From an uncultured Collinsella sp. (GTDB lineage: Bacteria; Actinomycetota; Coriobacteriia; Coriobacteriales; Coriobacteriaceae): DNA of 9,301 bases. The notes beneath the pieces are model-generated. The model did no database searches and was not told the origin of the DNA. It saw nothing but the letters and a program-made list of their open reading frames with translations. The stretch lies in assembly GCA_902475825.1 (NCBI GenBank), contig CABSBA010000050.1:1-9301 (forward strand), given 5' to 3'. The first letter of the stretch is position 1, and each line of letters opens with the position of its first letter. Positions 1 to 7,479 of this stretch are shown piece after piece. The position numbers and the translations under genes were made by a program.

Positions 1-56
1 CTATACCATGCCGCTGTCGATGCTCATCATCGGCACGCCCCGTAAGGAGCGCCCGC
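1..56 (+). other. Upstream edge: end of an unidentified gene plus acpP ribosome binding site
   Basis: These 56 bases precede the acyl carrier protein start. TAAGGAG at 43-49 is a good Shine-Dalgarno, seven bases before the GTG at 57. Frame 1 ends at a TAA (43-45) that overlaps this site, the same arrangement as at the ftsY-ffh junction. Frame 2 runs to a TGA at 77-79 and has more G/C-ending codons, so an upstream gene could instead end there and overlap acpP. Neither short peptide is recognisable, so I do not name the upstream gene. No terminator or promoter is visible. Confidence 0.4.
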
Positions 57-251
57 GTGCTGGGTGTCGATGTCGCTGACATTAGCGACGAGACCACTTT
101 TGACGATCTCGATGCCGATTCGCTCGAGCGTCTGCAGCTGGTGACGGCCATTGAGGACGAGTTCGACCTCGAAATCGATGACGAGACCCTGCTGTCGCTC
201 AACTCTGTCGCCGACGCCGTCGACGCGATCGAAAACGCCAAGGAGGCCTAA
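57..251 (+). CDS. acpP: Acyl carrier protein, short N-terminus
   Basis: This is an acyl carrier protein, the small acidic carrier that holds growing fatty acyl chains on a phosphopantetheine arm in the cytoplasm. The D-A-D-S-L motif at residues 19-23 marks Ser22 (codon 120-122) as the phosphopantetheine attachment site. The acidic helix II (ERLQLVTAIEDEFDLEI) and the closing helix (SVADAVDAIENA) follow as in the family. At 64 residues it is shorter than the usual 75-80: it begins at the end of helix I (LGVD), so about 14 N-terminal residues are missing. The GTG at 57 has a good Shine-Dalgarno (TAAGGAG, 43-49). The same frame is open to the window edge, but that upstream peptide is Arg/Ser-rich and does not resemble helix I. 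The stop lies three bases before rnc. Family assignment is firm; the true start and functionality are uncertain. Confidence 0.8.
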   Translation: MLGVDVADISDETTFDDLDADSLERLQLVTAIEDEFDLEIDDETLLSLNSVADAVDAIENAKEA

Positions 252-254
252 GTC

Positions 255-980
255 TTGGCTTTGTCTGAACGACTCACGCGCGCCCAGGAGATTCTGGGCC
301 ATGAGTTCAATAACAAGGTGCTGCTGCGCGCGGCGCTCACGCATCCCTCGGCCGTCGAGGGCCTGCCGGTCTCTGCCAGCTATGAGCGCCTTGAATTTTT
401 GGGCGATTCCATTTTGGGCGCCGTGGTGGCCCGTTCGCTCTTTGAGTCCTATCCCGAGTTTGACGAGGGCAAGCTCACACGCCTGAAGGTGTCCCTTGTC
501 TCGGGTGCCACGCTGTCCGAGGTGTCGCACGAGCTGGGTATCGACGACATCATCATCTTTGGCGCCTCCGAGACCGGTACCGGCGCGCGCGGCCTGCACT
601 CGGCGCTTGAGAACGTTTACGAGTCGCTCGTGGGCGCGTTGTATCTGGATGCCGGTTGGGATGCGGCGGCGGAGTTCATCCACCGTACGCTTAAGCCGCA
701 CCTGGCCACCGAGCGTGCCGAGCACCCCGCGAACCCCAAGTCGTTCTTGCAGGAGTGCGTGCAGGCAGACGGCCACGAGCCTCCCGCGTATAAGCTGGTC
801 GGCTCCGAGGGCCCCGCGCATGCGCCCACCTTTACCGCTGTGGTGCTCATCGACGGTATTCGCCAGGGCCGCGGCACCGGTTCCTCCAAGAAGGAGGCCG
901 AGGCGGCCGCTGCGCTCGAGGCGCTCGACCGCATGGGCTACACCACCAACGGCGTGATTCTCAACAAGAAGCCTGTCTAA
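255..980 (+). CDS. rnc: Ribonuclease III
   Basis: RNase III is an endonuclease that cleaves double-stranded RNA, maturing rRNA precursors and turning over structured mRNAs as a homodimer. Residues 1-150 form the nuclease domain, with the signature ERLEFLGDS at 44-52; Glu47 and Asp51 correspond to E. coli Glu41 and Asp45. The second acidic cluster reads E-N-V-Y-E, placing Asn120 where E. coli has Asp114 and keeping the essential Glu123 (E. coli Glu117). Residues 160-228 form the double-stranded RNA-binding domain, with KKEAE at 212-216. The length of 241 residues is normal. The TTG at 255 is chosen because AAGGAGG (240-246) lies eight bases upstream and the protein then starts at the expected distance from the signature. 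It follows acpP by three bases, so it is probably co-translated with it. Confidence 0.95.
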   Translation: MALSERLTRAQEILGHEFNNKVLLRAALTHPSAVEGLPVSASYERLEFLGDSILGAVVARSLFESYPEFDEGKLTRLKVSLVSGATLSEVSHELGIDDIIIFGASETGTGARGLHSALENVYESLVGALYLDAGWDAAAEFIHRTLKPHLATERAEHPANPKSFLQECVQADGHEPPAYKLVGSEGPAHAPTFTAVVLIDGIRQGRGTGSSKKEAEAAAALEALDRMGYTTNGVILNKKPV

Positions 981-990
981 GCGAGGAACC

Positions 991-3900
991 GTGTATCTCA
1001 AGTCCCTCACGCTCAAAGGGTTCAAGTCGTTTGCCGACCGCGCCCATATGTCATTTGAGCCGGGCCTGACCGTCATCGTCGGTCCCAACGGCTCGGGAAA
1101 ATCGAACATCTCCGACTCGATTCTGTGGGTCCTGGGCGAGCAGAGCGCCAAGCAGCTGCGCGGCCAGGCCATGGAGGACGTCATCTTCTCGGGTTCGTCG
1201 GCGCGCAAGCCGGTGGGTGTCGCCGAGGTCACCCTGGTGCTCGATAACTCGGACCATATGCTGCCCGTCGACTTTGACGAGGTCGCCATCACCCGTCGTA
1301 TGTATCGCTCGGGCGAAAGCGAGTACCTCATCAACTCGAGCCCGTGCCGCCTGATGGATATTCAGGACATTCTGCACGATTCGGGTCTGGGCAAGGATAC
1401 GCATTCCATCATCAGCCAGGGCAAGCTCGATGCCATTTTGCAGAGCCGCCCCGAGGAGCGCCGCGCCCTGGTCGAGGAGGCTGCCGGCATCTCCAAGCAC
1501 AAGCGCCGCAAGGAGCGTGCGCTCAAAAAGATTAAATCGATGGACGAGCACCTGACCCGTGCCCGCGATATCAATAAGGAGATTGCTCGTCAGCTGCGGC
1601 CGCTGGAGCGTCAGGTCGATCGCGCGCGCAAGTATAAAGAGCTGTCCTCGCGCGCGAACGAGCTTACGCAGATGCTGGCCGTCGACGAGCTTCGTTCGCT
1701 GCAGTCGCAGTGGAACGACCTGGAGAGCCGCTCTAAGGAGGGCGCTGCCGAGCTTGAGCTTGCGCAATACCGCTTGGGCGAAAAGGAGCGTGAGCTCGAG
1801 AAGCTCCAGGTTATGCTCGAGGAAAAGGGCCTGTTTGTGGGCGATCTGGGCGAGCAGCGCCGCCATATGCAAGACGTGGTCGGCCGCATTAACTCAGATA
1901 TGCGCCTGCTCGAGGAAAAGGGCCACAACATGGTGTCGCGCCTGTCAGACATGCGCGGCCAGATCTCGAGCTCCGAGCATCAGCGCCGTCGCGTGGTCGA
2001 GGAGCTCGAGGATGCGCGTGCCCAGCTTGAGGAAGTGACCGGTGCGCACATGCAGGCTCAGGACGACGTTGATGCCGCCGGTCCAGCCGCCGCCCAGCTC
2101 CACGAGCGTCGCGTTGCGCTTGACAATCAGATTTCGCAGCTCACGCGCGAGCAGCGCGATGTGCAGCGTGTGGCCGATAGCGCCGCGCTCGAGCTTGCCA
2201 AGGTGAAGGACTCTTTGAGCAATGCCGAGGTCGAGGACAACATGTACGCCTCGCGCCTGGAGCAGATCGACGAGCAGCTCGAGGAGGTCACGGCCTCGCT
2301 CGAGAGCCGTCGCGACCGCGCTGAGGAGCTCGACGGCGCGCTTGATCAGGCCCGCCAGGCCCAGGTCGATGCGCGCGAGGCCACCGAGGTTGCCCGTGCA
2401 GCCCTTAAAGACTTGCGTGCCCGCGAGAGCGAGGCGCGCAACAAGCTGTCCGAGGTTCGCTCGGAGCTTGCCAGCCAAAAGAAGCTCGATGCCCGCATGG
2501 CCGACAGCTCGCCGCTGGTGAGCCGTCTGGTGGGCGCGCTGGGTGATGATGTTTCGGGTCGTCTGGGCGACGTGCTCGAGGCCCCTCTTGAGCTCGAGAG
2601 CCTGGTCGAGCAGCTGCTTGCCGGCGATATCGATGCCCTGCTGTTTGATGACGCCGCCACGCTTGAGCGTGCCGGTCGTGCGGCACTGGACCAAAAGAAG
2701 GCCTCGGGCGAGGCACTGCTGATGGCGCGCGGCGTGAGCGGCTCTGCTGCTGCTAAGGGCGCTGCCGGTTCTCGTCTGGTTGATCGCCTGTCAGTGCGTA
2801 CCGGGTATGGCCCGGTTGTCGAGGCACTGCTCGGCGGCTATTACGTGGTCGATGACTTGGCTGCCGCGCTGGCCGCGCCTGTCGTTGACGGTGTGACCTA
2901 TGTGACTCCCGATGGCGCCCGCGTGAGCTGTGGCGGCCTGGTGCGTGTGGGGCTCGATGCCGGCGAGGCTTCGGGTGCCTTGGAGCGCAAGCGTCGTATC
3001 CGTGAGCTGGAGGGCCTGGAGCCCGATCTCACTGCCGTGTTTGAGCACGTGTCGGATCAGGTCGTCGAGGCCAATGCGGCCGTCGAGGAGGCGCGTGCCG
3101 CCGAGGGCGATGCCGCCGGCGAGATCGCCCGTCTTGAGGGCGAGCGCCGCTCGCTGCTCTCCGAGATTGGCCGCCTGGAGCAAAGCGCCAACAATGCCGA
3201 GGTCGAGCGCGTGCGCATCTCCAAGCGCCGCGATCAGGCCGCCGAGGCCGTTCGCGCTGCGCGCCCGCGCGTTGACGAGCTCACCCGTTCGCGTGACGAG
3301 GCCCGTGCGCAGGCAAGCGACCTGGGTCTCCAGATTGCCGAAGCCAACGACGAGCTCGATCGCGTGCGTCGTGACGATTCCGAGGCAGCCGGCAAGCTCG
3401 CCGATGCCAAGGTGCGTCTGGCCCAGACGAGCGAGCGTCTGCGTTCGCTGAAGGGCCGTGTGCCCGACCTGGAGCATCGCCTGGAGGGCATCGACCGCCG
3501 TATCCGCGGAACACGCCAGGCCTCGCGCTCGCTTGAACTGCTGCGCCTGCGCGTCGACCCCATGCACGAGCGCTATTCGGCCCTGCTGGAGCGCGCGTCG
3601 GATTGGGCCGCGCGTCTGCGTGACCAGGCTTCGCTCGAGGAGGCGGACTCGGCCTCGCTTAAGAAGACCATCGAAGACGCCAAGGCCGAGGTCTCCCGCG
3701 CCAAGGAGCGGGTCGATGCCGCCACCGCGACGCAAAACGAGTTCAAGGTTGCACGCGGCAAGCTCGAGGTGCAGGTAGAGGCGGCCATCAAGGCCATTAC
3801 CGCCGATGGCACCACGGTGCTCGAGGAAGCGCTCATGCTTCCTGCGCCCACCGACCGCGACGCCGCCGAGCGCGAGCTCAACCAGCTCGTGCGCCAGATC

Positions 3901-4527
3901 AACAACCTGGGCCCTGTGAACCAGGTTGCCATGGAGGAGTACGAGCAGCTCAAGCGCCGCGCCGATTACATCGAGGAGCAGCTGGCCGATCTGGAGAGCG
4001 CGCGCAAGGCGCTTACCAAGATTACCGTGGCCATCGACCGCAAGATGCGTAAGGCCTTCCTGGTGACCTTCGAGAAGGTCGATGCGAACTTCCGCGAGAT
4101 CTTCGCCATGCTGTTCCCGGGAGGCCAGGCGCATCTGGAGATGACCGACCCCGAGCATCCGGCCGAGACGGGCATCGAGGTCGTGGCGCAGCCGCGTGGC
4201 AAGCGCATCACCAAGATGATGCTCATGTCGGGCGGCGAGAAGAGCCTGACGGCGCTCGCACTGCTCTTTGCCGTGTATCGCACGCGCACGGTGCCGTTCT
4301 ATGTGCTGGACGAGGTCGAGGCGGCGCTCGACGACGCTAACCTGTCCAAGCTCATCGGCGCACTCGACGTGCTGCGTTCCGATACGCAGCTCTTGGTTAT
4401 CTCGCATCAGCGCCGTACTATGGAGGACGCTGACGTCCTCTACGGCGTCTCGATGCAAGCCGACGGCGTCAGTCGCGTCGTCTCGCAAAAACTCGATCGC
4501 GAAACCGGAAAGGTCGTGAATGCATAA
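991..4527 (+). CDS. smc: Chromosome segregation ATPase SMC
   Basis: SMC is the ATPase core of the bacterial condensin complex, working with ScpA and ScpB (not in this window) to organise and segregate the chromosome. The parts run in the standard order: N-terminal ATPase lobe with Walker A GPNGSGKSN at residues 31-39; heptad-rich coiled coil from about 170 to 505; a hinge at about 506-655; a returning coiled coil to about 1010; and a C-terminal lobe with the ABC signature SGGEK at 1080-1084, Walker B with Asp1107 and Glu1108, and the switch His1139 in ISHQ. The 1178 residues match the usual length. It starts with GTG at 991 after a modest GAGG at 983-986, ten bases beyond rnc. Its stop TAA shares one base with the ftsY ATG. 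All catalytic motifs are intact. Confidence 0.97.
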   Translation: MYLKSLTLKGFKSFADRAHMSFEPGLTVIVGPNGSGKSNISDSILWVLGEQSAKQLRGQAMEDVIFSGSSARKPVGVAEVTLVLDNSDHMLPVDFDEVAITRRMYRSGESEYLINSSPCRLMDIQDILHDSGLGKDTHSIISQGKLDAILQSRPEERRALVEEAAGISKHKRRKERALKKIKSMDEHLTRARDINKEIARQLRPLERQVDRARKYKELSSRANELTQMLAVDELRSLQSQWNDLESRSKEGAAELELAQYRLGEKERELEKLQVMLEEKGLFVGDLGEQRRHMQDVVGRINSDMRLLEEKGHNMVSRLSDMRGQISSSEHQRRRVVEELEDARAQLEEVTGAHMQAQDDVDAAGPAAAQLHERRVALDNQISQLTREQRDVQRVADSAALELAKVKDSLSNAEVEDNMYASRLEQIDEQLEEVTASLESRRDRAEELDGALDQARQAQVDAREATEVARAALKDLRARESEARNKLSEVRSELASQKKLDARMADSSPLVSRLVGALGDDVSGRLGDVLEAPLELESLVEQLLAGDIDALLFDDAATLERAGRAALDQKKASGEALLMARGVSGSAAAKGAAGSRLVDRLSVRTGYGPVVEALLGGYYVVDDLAAALAAPVVDGVTYVTPDGARVSCGGLVRVGLDAGEASGALERKRRIRELEGLEPDLTAVFEHVSDQVVEANAAVEEARAAEGDAAGEIARLEGERRSLLSEIGRLEQSANNAEVERVRISKRRDQAAEAVRAARPRVDELTRSRDEARAQASDLGLQIAEANDELDRVRRDDSEAAGKLADAKVRLAQTSERLRSLKGRVPDLEHRLEGIDRRIRGTRQASRSLELLRLRVDPMHERYSALLERASDWAARLRDQASLEEADSASLKKTIEDAKAEVSRAKERVDAATATQNEFKVARGKLEVQVEAAIKAITADGTTVLEEALMLPAPTDRDAAERELNQLVRQINNLGPVNQVAMEEYEQLKRRADYIEEQLADLESARKALTKITVAIDRKMRKAFLVTFEKVDANFREIFAMLFPGGQAHLEMTDPEHPAETGIEVVAQPRGKRITKMMLMSGGEKSLTALALLFAVYRTRTVPFYVLDEVEAALDDANLSKLIGALDVLRSDTQLLVISHQRRTMEDADVLYGVSMQADGVSRVVSQKLDRETGKVVNA

Positions 4528-5444
4528 TGGGATTCTTCGATGCTCTCTCGCGCGGACTTGAGCGCAGCCGCGAGGCCCTCAACGAAGTCTTTTACTTTGG
4601 CGGCGAGGTCGACGAGGATTTTTGGGAGGACCTAGAGGACACTCTCGTCATGGGTGACATGGGTGCTGAGGTCGCCATCCAGGTTTCCGATGACCTGCGC
4701 GATGCCGCGGCCAAGAAGAACCTCAAGACCGCCCCGCAGCTTCGCCGCGCCCTGGCCGAGCAGCTCGAGCAGCATTTTGTGCCCGCCGAGCGTGACCCGT
4801 TCTCCGACACGCCGAGTTGCGTGCTGTTTGTGGGCATTAACGGTGCCGGCAAGACCACGACGGTCGGCAAGATCGCGAGCGCCATGGCCGCCTGCGGCAA
4901 GAACGTGGTGATCGGATCGGCCGACACCTTCCGTGCCGCCGCCATCGAGCAGCTCGATGTGTGGGGCCAGCGTGCCGGCGTACCGGTTATCAAGCGTGAC
5001 CGCGGCTCCGATCCGGCGAGCGTGTGCTATGACGTGCTCGACGAGGCCGACAAGCGCGGCAGCGACCTGGTGCTTATCGATACTGCCGGTCGTCTGCACA
5101 CGAGCCCCGAGCTCATGCGTGAGCTCGCCAAGGTGGTCAATGTGACCCGTAAGCGCGCCGCCAATATGGCCGCCGGTCCCATGCCGGTCTCGGTCGTGCT
5201 TGTGATCGATGCCGCCACTGGTCAGAACGGTCTGAACCAGGCGCTCGAGTTTAACGAGGCACTGGGCCTGGACGGTATTATCATGACTAAGCTCGACGGC
5301 ACGGCTAAGGGCGGTATCGCCATGGCCGTGGCCGAGAAACTCAAGCTCCCGATCCTGCGCATCGGCGTGGGCGAGCAGGTCGATGACCTGCAGGAGTTTA
5401 ACGCCAAAGATTTCTGCCGCGCCCTGGTGGGCGAGTCCAACTAA
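4527..5444 (+). CDS. ftsY: Signal recognition particle receptor FtsY
   Basis: FtsY is the membrane-associated GTPase receptor that docks SRP-ribosome complexes to the translocon. The NG domain is complete: a four-helix N domain at about 20-90, G1 GINGAGKTT at 103-111, DTFRAAA, G3 DTAGR at 185-189, G4 TKLDG at 254-258, and the closing GVGEQVDDLQEF. At 305 residues it lacks the long acidic A domain of E. coli FtsY. Instead it opens with a short amphipathic helix (GFFDALSRGLERSREALNEVF) that resembles the membrane-targeting helix of minimal FtsY proteins. Its ATG shares a base with the smc stop (TAATG), and the only purine-rich stretch upstream (around 4507-4513) is weak and distant, so translation probably depends on ribosomes finishing smc. 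It directly precedes its SRP partner ffh. Confidence 0.97.
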   Translation: MGFFDALSRGLERSREALNEVFYFGGEVDEDFWEDLEDTLVMGDMGAEVAIQVSDDLRDAAAKKNLKTAPQLRRALAEQLEQHFVPAERDPFSDTPSCVLFVGINGAGKTTTVGKIASAMAACGKNVVIGSADTFRAAAIEQLDVWGQRAGVPVIKRDRGSDPASVCYDVLDEADKRGSDLVLIDTAGRLHTSPELMRELAKVVNVTRKRAANMAAGPMPVSVVLVIDAATGQNGLNQALEFNEALGLDGIIMTKLDGTAKGGIAMAVAEKLKLPILRIGVGEQVDDLQEFNAKDFCRALVGESN

Positions 5445-5454
5445 GGAGTGACTA

Positions 5455-6930
5455 GTGTTTGATTCCCTGAGCGATCGCCTCAACGACACATTTGACCGCC
5501 TGCGCGGTAAGGGTAAGCTGACCGAGGCCGATATTACCTCGGCCATGCGTGATATTCGCATGGCCCTGCTCGAGGCCGACGTTAACTTTAAGGTCGTCAA
5601 GGAGTTCGTTGCCAAGACCAAGGAGCGCTGCATGACCGCCGAGGTCATGGAGTCGCTGTCGCCGGCGCAAAACGTCGTCAAGATCGTGCTCGACGAGCTC
5701 ACCGAGATGCTCGGCTCAACCGAGAGCAAGCTCGTCTTTAGCAACCGTATTCCCAATGTCATCATGCTCGTTGGCCTGCAGGGCTCCGGTAAGACCACGG
5801 CGGCCGTAAAGCTGGCCTACCTGCTCAAGAAGCAGGGCCGCTCGCCGCTGCTCGCCGCGTGCGACGTCTACCGTCCCGCCGCTGCCGACCAGCTGGCCAC
5901 GCTTGGTGGCGAGATCGGCGTGCCGGTCTTCCGCGGTGACGGTGCGCACCCGGTCGACATCGCCAAGGGCGCCATCCAGGAGGCCGTCGACCACCTGCGC
6001 GACGTGGTCATTGTCGATACCGCCGGTCGTCTTCAGATTGACGAGCAGATGATGCAGGAGGCCGTGGACATCAAGAAGGCCGTCAAGCCCGACCAGGTGC
6101 TGATGGTCGTCGACGCCATGACCGGCCAGGATATCGTCAACGTCGTCTCGACCTTCGCCGATCGCACCGACTTTGACGGCGTGATCATCTCCAAGCTTGA
6201 CGGCGACGCCCGTGGCGGCGGCGCGCTTTCCGTGCGCCAGGTGACCGGCAAGCCCATCAAGTTCGTGAGCATGGGCGAGAAGCCCGATTCGCTTGAGCCG
6301 TTCTATCCCGATCGCATGGCCAAGCGCATTCTGGGCATGGGCGATGTCGTAGGTATTATCGAGAAGGCCCAGGAGGCAGCCGATGCCGAGCAGCTCGAGG
6401 CTGCCGAGCGTATGCTGCGCGAGGGCTTCACCATGAACGATATGCTCGACCAGATGAAAGCCGTCAAAAAGATGGGCGGCATGAAGGGTATCCTGGGCAT
6501 GCTCCCCGGTGGTCAGCGTGCACTCAACCAGATGGGCGGCAACCTGGACGAGGGTATCTTCGATAAGAACGAGGCCATCATCATGTCGATGACCAAGGAG
6601 GAGCGCCTGCGTCCCTCCATCATCAACGGCCAGCGCCGCGCGCGTATCGCCAAGGGCGCCGGCGTAACCCCCACCGAGGTCAACAGCCTTATGAAGCAGT
6701 GGGGCGAGATGAATAAGATGATGGGCCGCATGCGCACGATGGCCAATCAGGCACAGGCCGGCGGCAAGAAGGGCAAAAAGGGCAAGAAGGGCAAGAGGAT
6801 GCGCATGCCCAATATCCCCGGCCTGGACGCTATGGGTCTGGGCGGCATGGGCGGCCTGGGTACGGGCGGTCCCAAGTCCGATATGGAGCTGCTGCGCCAG
6901 ATGGAAGCGCAGATGCGTAATAAGAAATAG
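5455..6930 (+). CDS. ffh: Signal recognition particle protein Ffh (SRP54)
   Basis: Ffh is the GTPase and signal-sequence-binding subunit of SRP; with 4.5S/SRP RNA it delivers nascent membrane proteins to FtsY. The N and G domains show G1 GLQGSGKTT at residues 107-115, DVYRPAA, G3 DTAGR at 188-192, and G4 SKLDGDARGGG from 246. The M domain starts at about 320 and has the Met-rich finger-loop region (GGMKGILGMLPG) and the RNA-binding helices (MTKEERLRPSIINGQRRARIAKGAG). The tail has a GKK repeat at 437-448 and a Gly/Met-rich stretch. At 491 residues it is slightly longer than most bacterial Ffh proteins, because of the tail. The GTG at 5455 has TAAGGAG (5442-5448) six bases upstream, overlapping the ftsY stop. 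It is the last gene of the cluster; rpsP, often found next to ffh in other bacteria, does not follow. Confidence 0.97.
   Translation: MFDSLSDRLNDTFDRLRGKGKLTEADITSAMRDIRMALLEADVNFKVVKEFVAKTKERCMTAEVMESLSPAQNVVKIVLDELTEMLGSTESKLVFSNRIPNVIMLVGLQGSGKTTAAVKLAYLLKKQGRSPLLAACDVYRPAAADQLATLGGEIGVPVFRGDGAHPVDIAKGAIQEAVDHLRDVVIVDTAGRLQIDEQMMQEAVDIKKAVKPDQVLMVVDAMTGQDIVNVVSTFADRTDFDGVIISKLDGDARGGGALSVRQVTGKPIKFVSMGEKPDSLEPFYPDRMAKRILGMGDVVGIIEKAQEAADAEQLEAAERMLREGFTMNDMLDQMKAVKKMGGMKGILGMLPGGQRALNQMGGNLDEGIFDKNEAIIMSMTKEERLRPSIINGQRRARIAKGAGVTPTEVNSLMKQWGEMNKMMGRMRTMANQAQAGGKKGKKGKKGKRMRMPNIPGLDAMGLGGMGGLGTGGPKSDMELLRQMEAQMRNKK
6763..6798 (+). repeat. 9-base tandem repeat in ffh encoding Gly-Lys-Lys units
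   Basis: Four head-to-tail 9-base units of the form GGCAAGAAG lie at 6763-6771, 6772-6780, 6781-6789 and 6790-6798. The second differs by one base and the last ends AGG. They encode GKK-GKK-GKK-GKR just after the M domain of Ffh. The unit length keeps the frame, so slippage would change the length of a basic linker without breaking the gene. Confidence 0.85.
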
Positions 6931-6954
6931 AGCTGTAATTCCAGCTTGATATGG

Positions 6955-6988
6955 CAAAGGCCACTCGGAAGCTACCGGGTGGCCTTTG
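6955..6988 (+). terminator. Probable intrinsic terminator of the acpP-ffh cluster
   Basis: Arms 6955-6968 and 6975-6988 pair over 14 bp (CAAAGGCCAC with GTGGCCTTTG, a T-G pair, then CGG with CCG) around a six-base loop. The hairpin starts 24 bases after the ffh stop. The following tract TTGTTGTTGG is only moderately T-rich. The gene on the other side is convergent, so the hairpin may also serve it, although no T-tract follows on that strand. A smaller 5-bp hairpin (AGCTG/CAGCT, 6931-6946) precedes it. Bases 6989-7050 show nothing else. Confidence 0.75.
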
Positions 6989-7050
6989 TTGTTGGCTTTG
7001 ATTGTTGGGTTGCGCTTAGCGTCGCGCCTTGAGCTCGCGGTGCCGTGCCG

Positions 7051-7479
7051 TTAGTGACAGCCGCAGCCCTCGTGACCCTCGTGCTCGTGATGGCCGTGGC
7101 AGCTGCAGGACTCACTATGTTCGTGGGCATGGGCGTGGTCGTGGCCGTGGCAGCCGCACGTGGCCTCGCCGTTCTGTGCGAGCGTGCCGGCGATAAGGGC
7201 CTCGACGCAAGCGTCGCAGCTGCCCTGGGCGCCTGCGTATACCGTGATGCCGGCTTGGGCAAGCGCGTTGATAGCGCCGCCGCCGATGCCGCCGCAGATG
7301 AGCGTGTCCACGCCGCCGTTGGCGAGCAGGCCCGCTAGGGCGCCGTGGCCGGTGCCGCCGGTGCCCACGACCTGCTCGCTGAGTACCTTGCCGTCCTGAA
7401 CGTCGTAGATCTTGAACTGCTCGCTGCGGCCAAAGTGCATAAAGATGTTGCCGTTGTCGTACGTGGTTGCCACCCTCAT
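7051..7479 (-). CDS. Possible separate NifX-like protein from an internal start
   Basis: An in-frame ATG at 7479-7477 (residue 113 of the fusion) starts exactly at the first residue of the NifX-like domain (MRVATTYDNG), the way stand-alone members of this family begin. It is preceded at eight bases by a near-consensus AAAGGAGG (7495-7488). Initiation here would give a 142-residue protein with the metal-binding tail but no DNA-binding domain. It could be made in addition to the fusion. Alternatively it may be the relic of two genes joined by loss of a stop codon. That the signal is functional is inferred from its quality and position. Confidence 0.5.
   Translation of the reverse strand: MRVATTYDNGNIFMHFGRSEQFKIYDVQDGKVLSEQVVGTGGTGHGALAGLLANGGVDTLICGGIGGGAINALAQAGITVYAGAQGSCDACVEALIAGTLAQNGEATCGCHGHDHAHAHEHSESCSCHGHHEHEGHEGCGCH

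Noticed and set aside
27..1334. 435-codon open frame on the minus strand opposite acpP, rnc and the start of smc
   Set aside because: It lies antisense to three clear genes; its Leu/Arg/His-rich peptide has no recognisable domain and is the expected shadow of high-GC codon use.
2791..4488. 565-codon open frame on the minus strand opposite smc
   Set aside because: Antisense shadow of the SMC C-terminal half, whose motifs are fully intact; no domain and no plausible start signal.
5716..6957. 413-codon open frame on the minus strand opposite ffh
   Set aside because: Low-complexity His/Ala/Leu-rich antisense shadow of ffh; it even crosses into the terminator hairpin.
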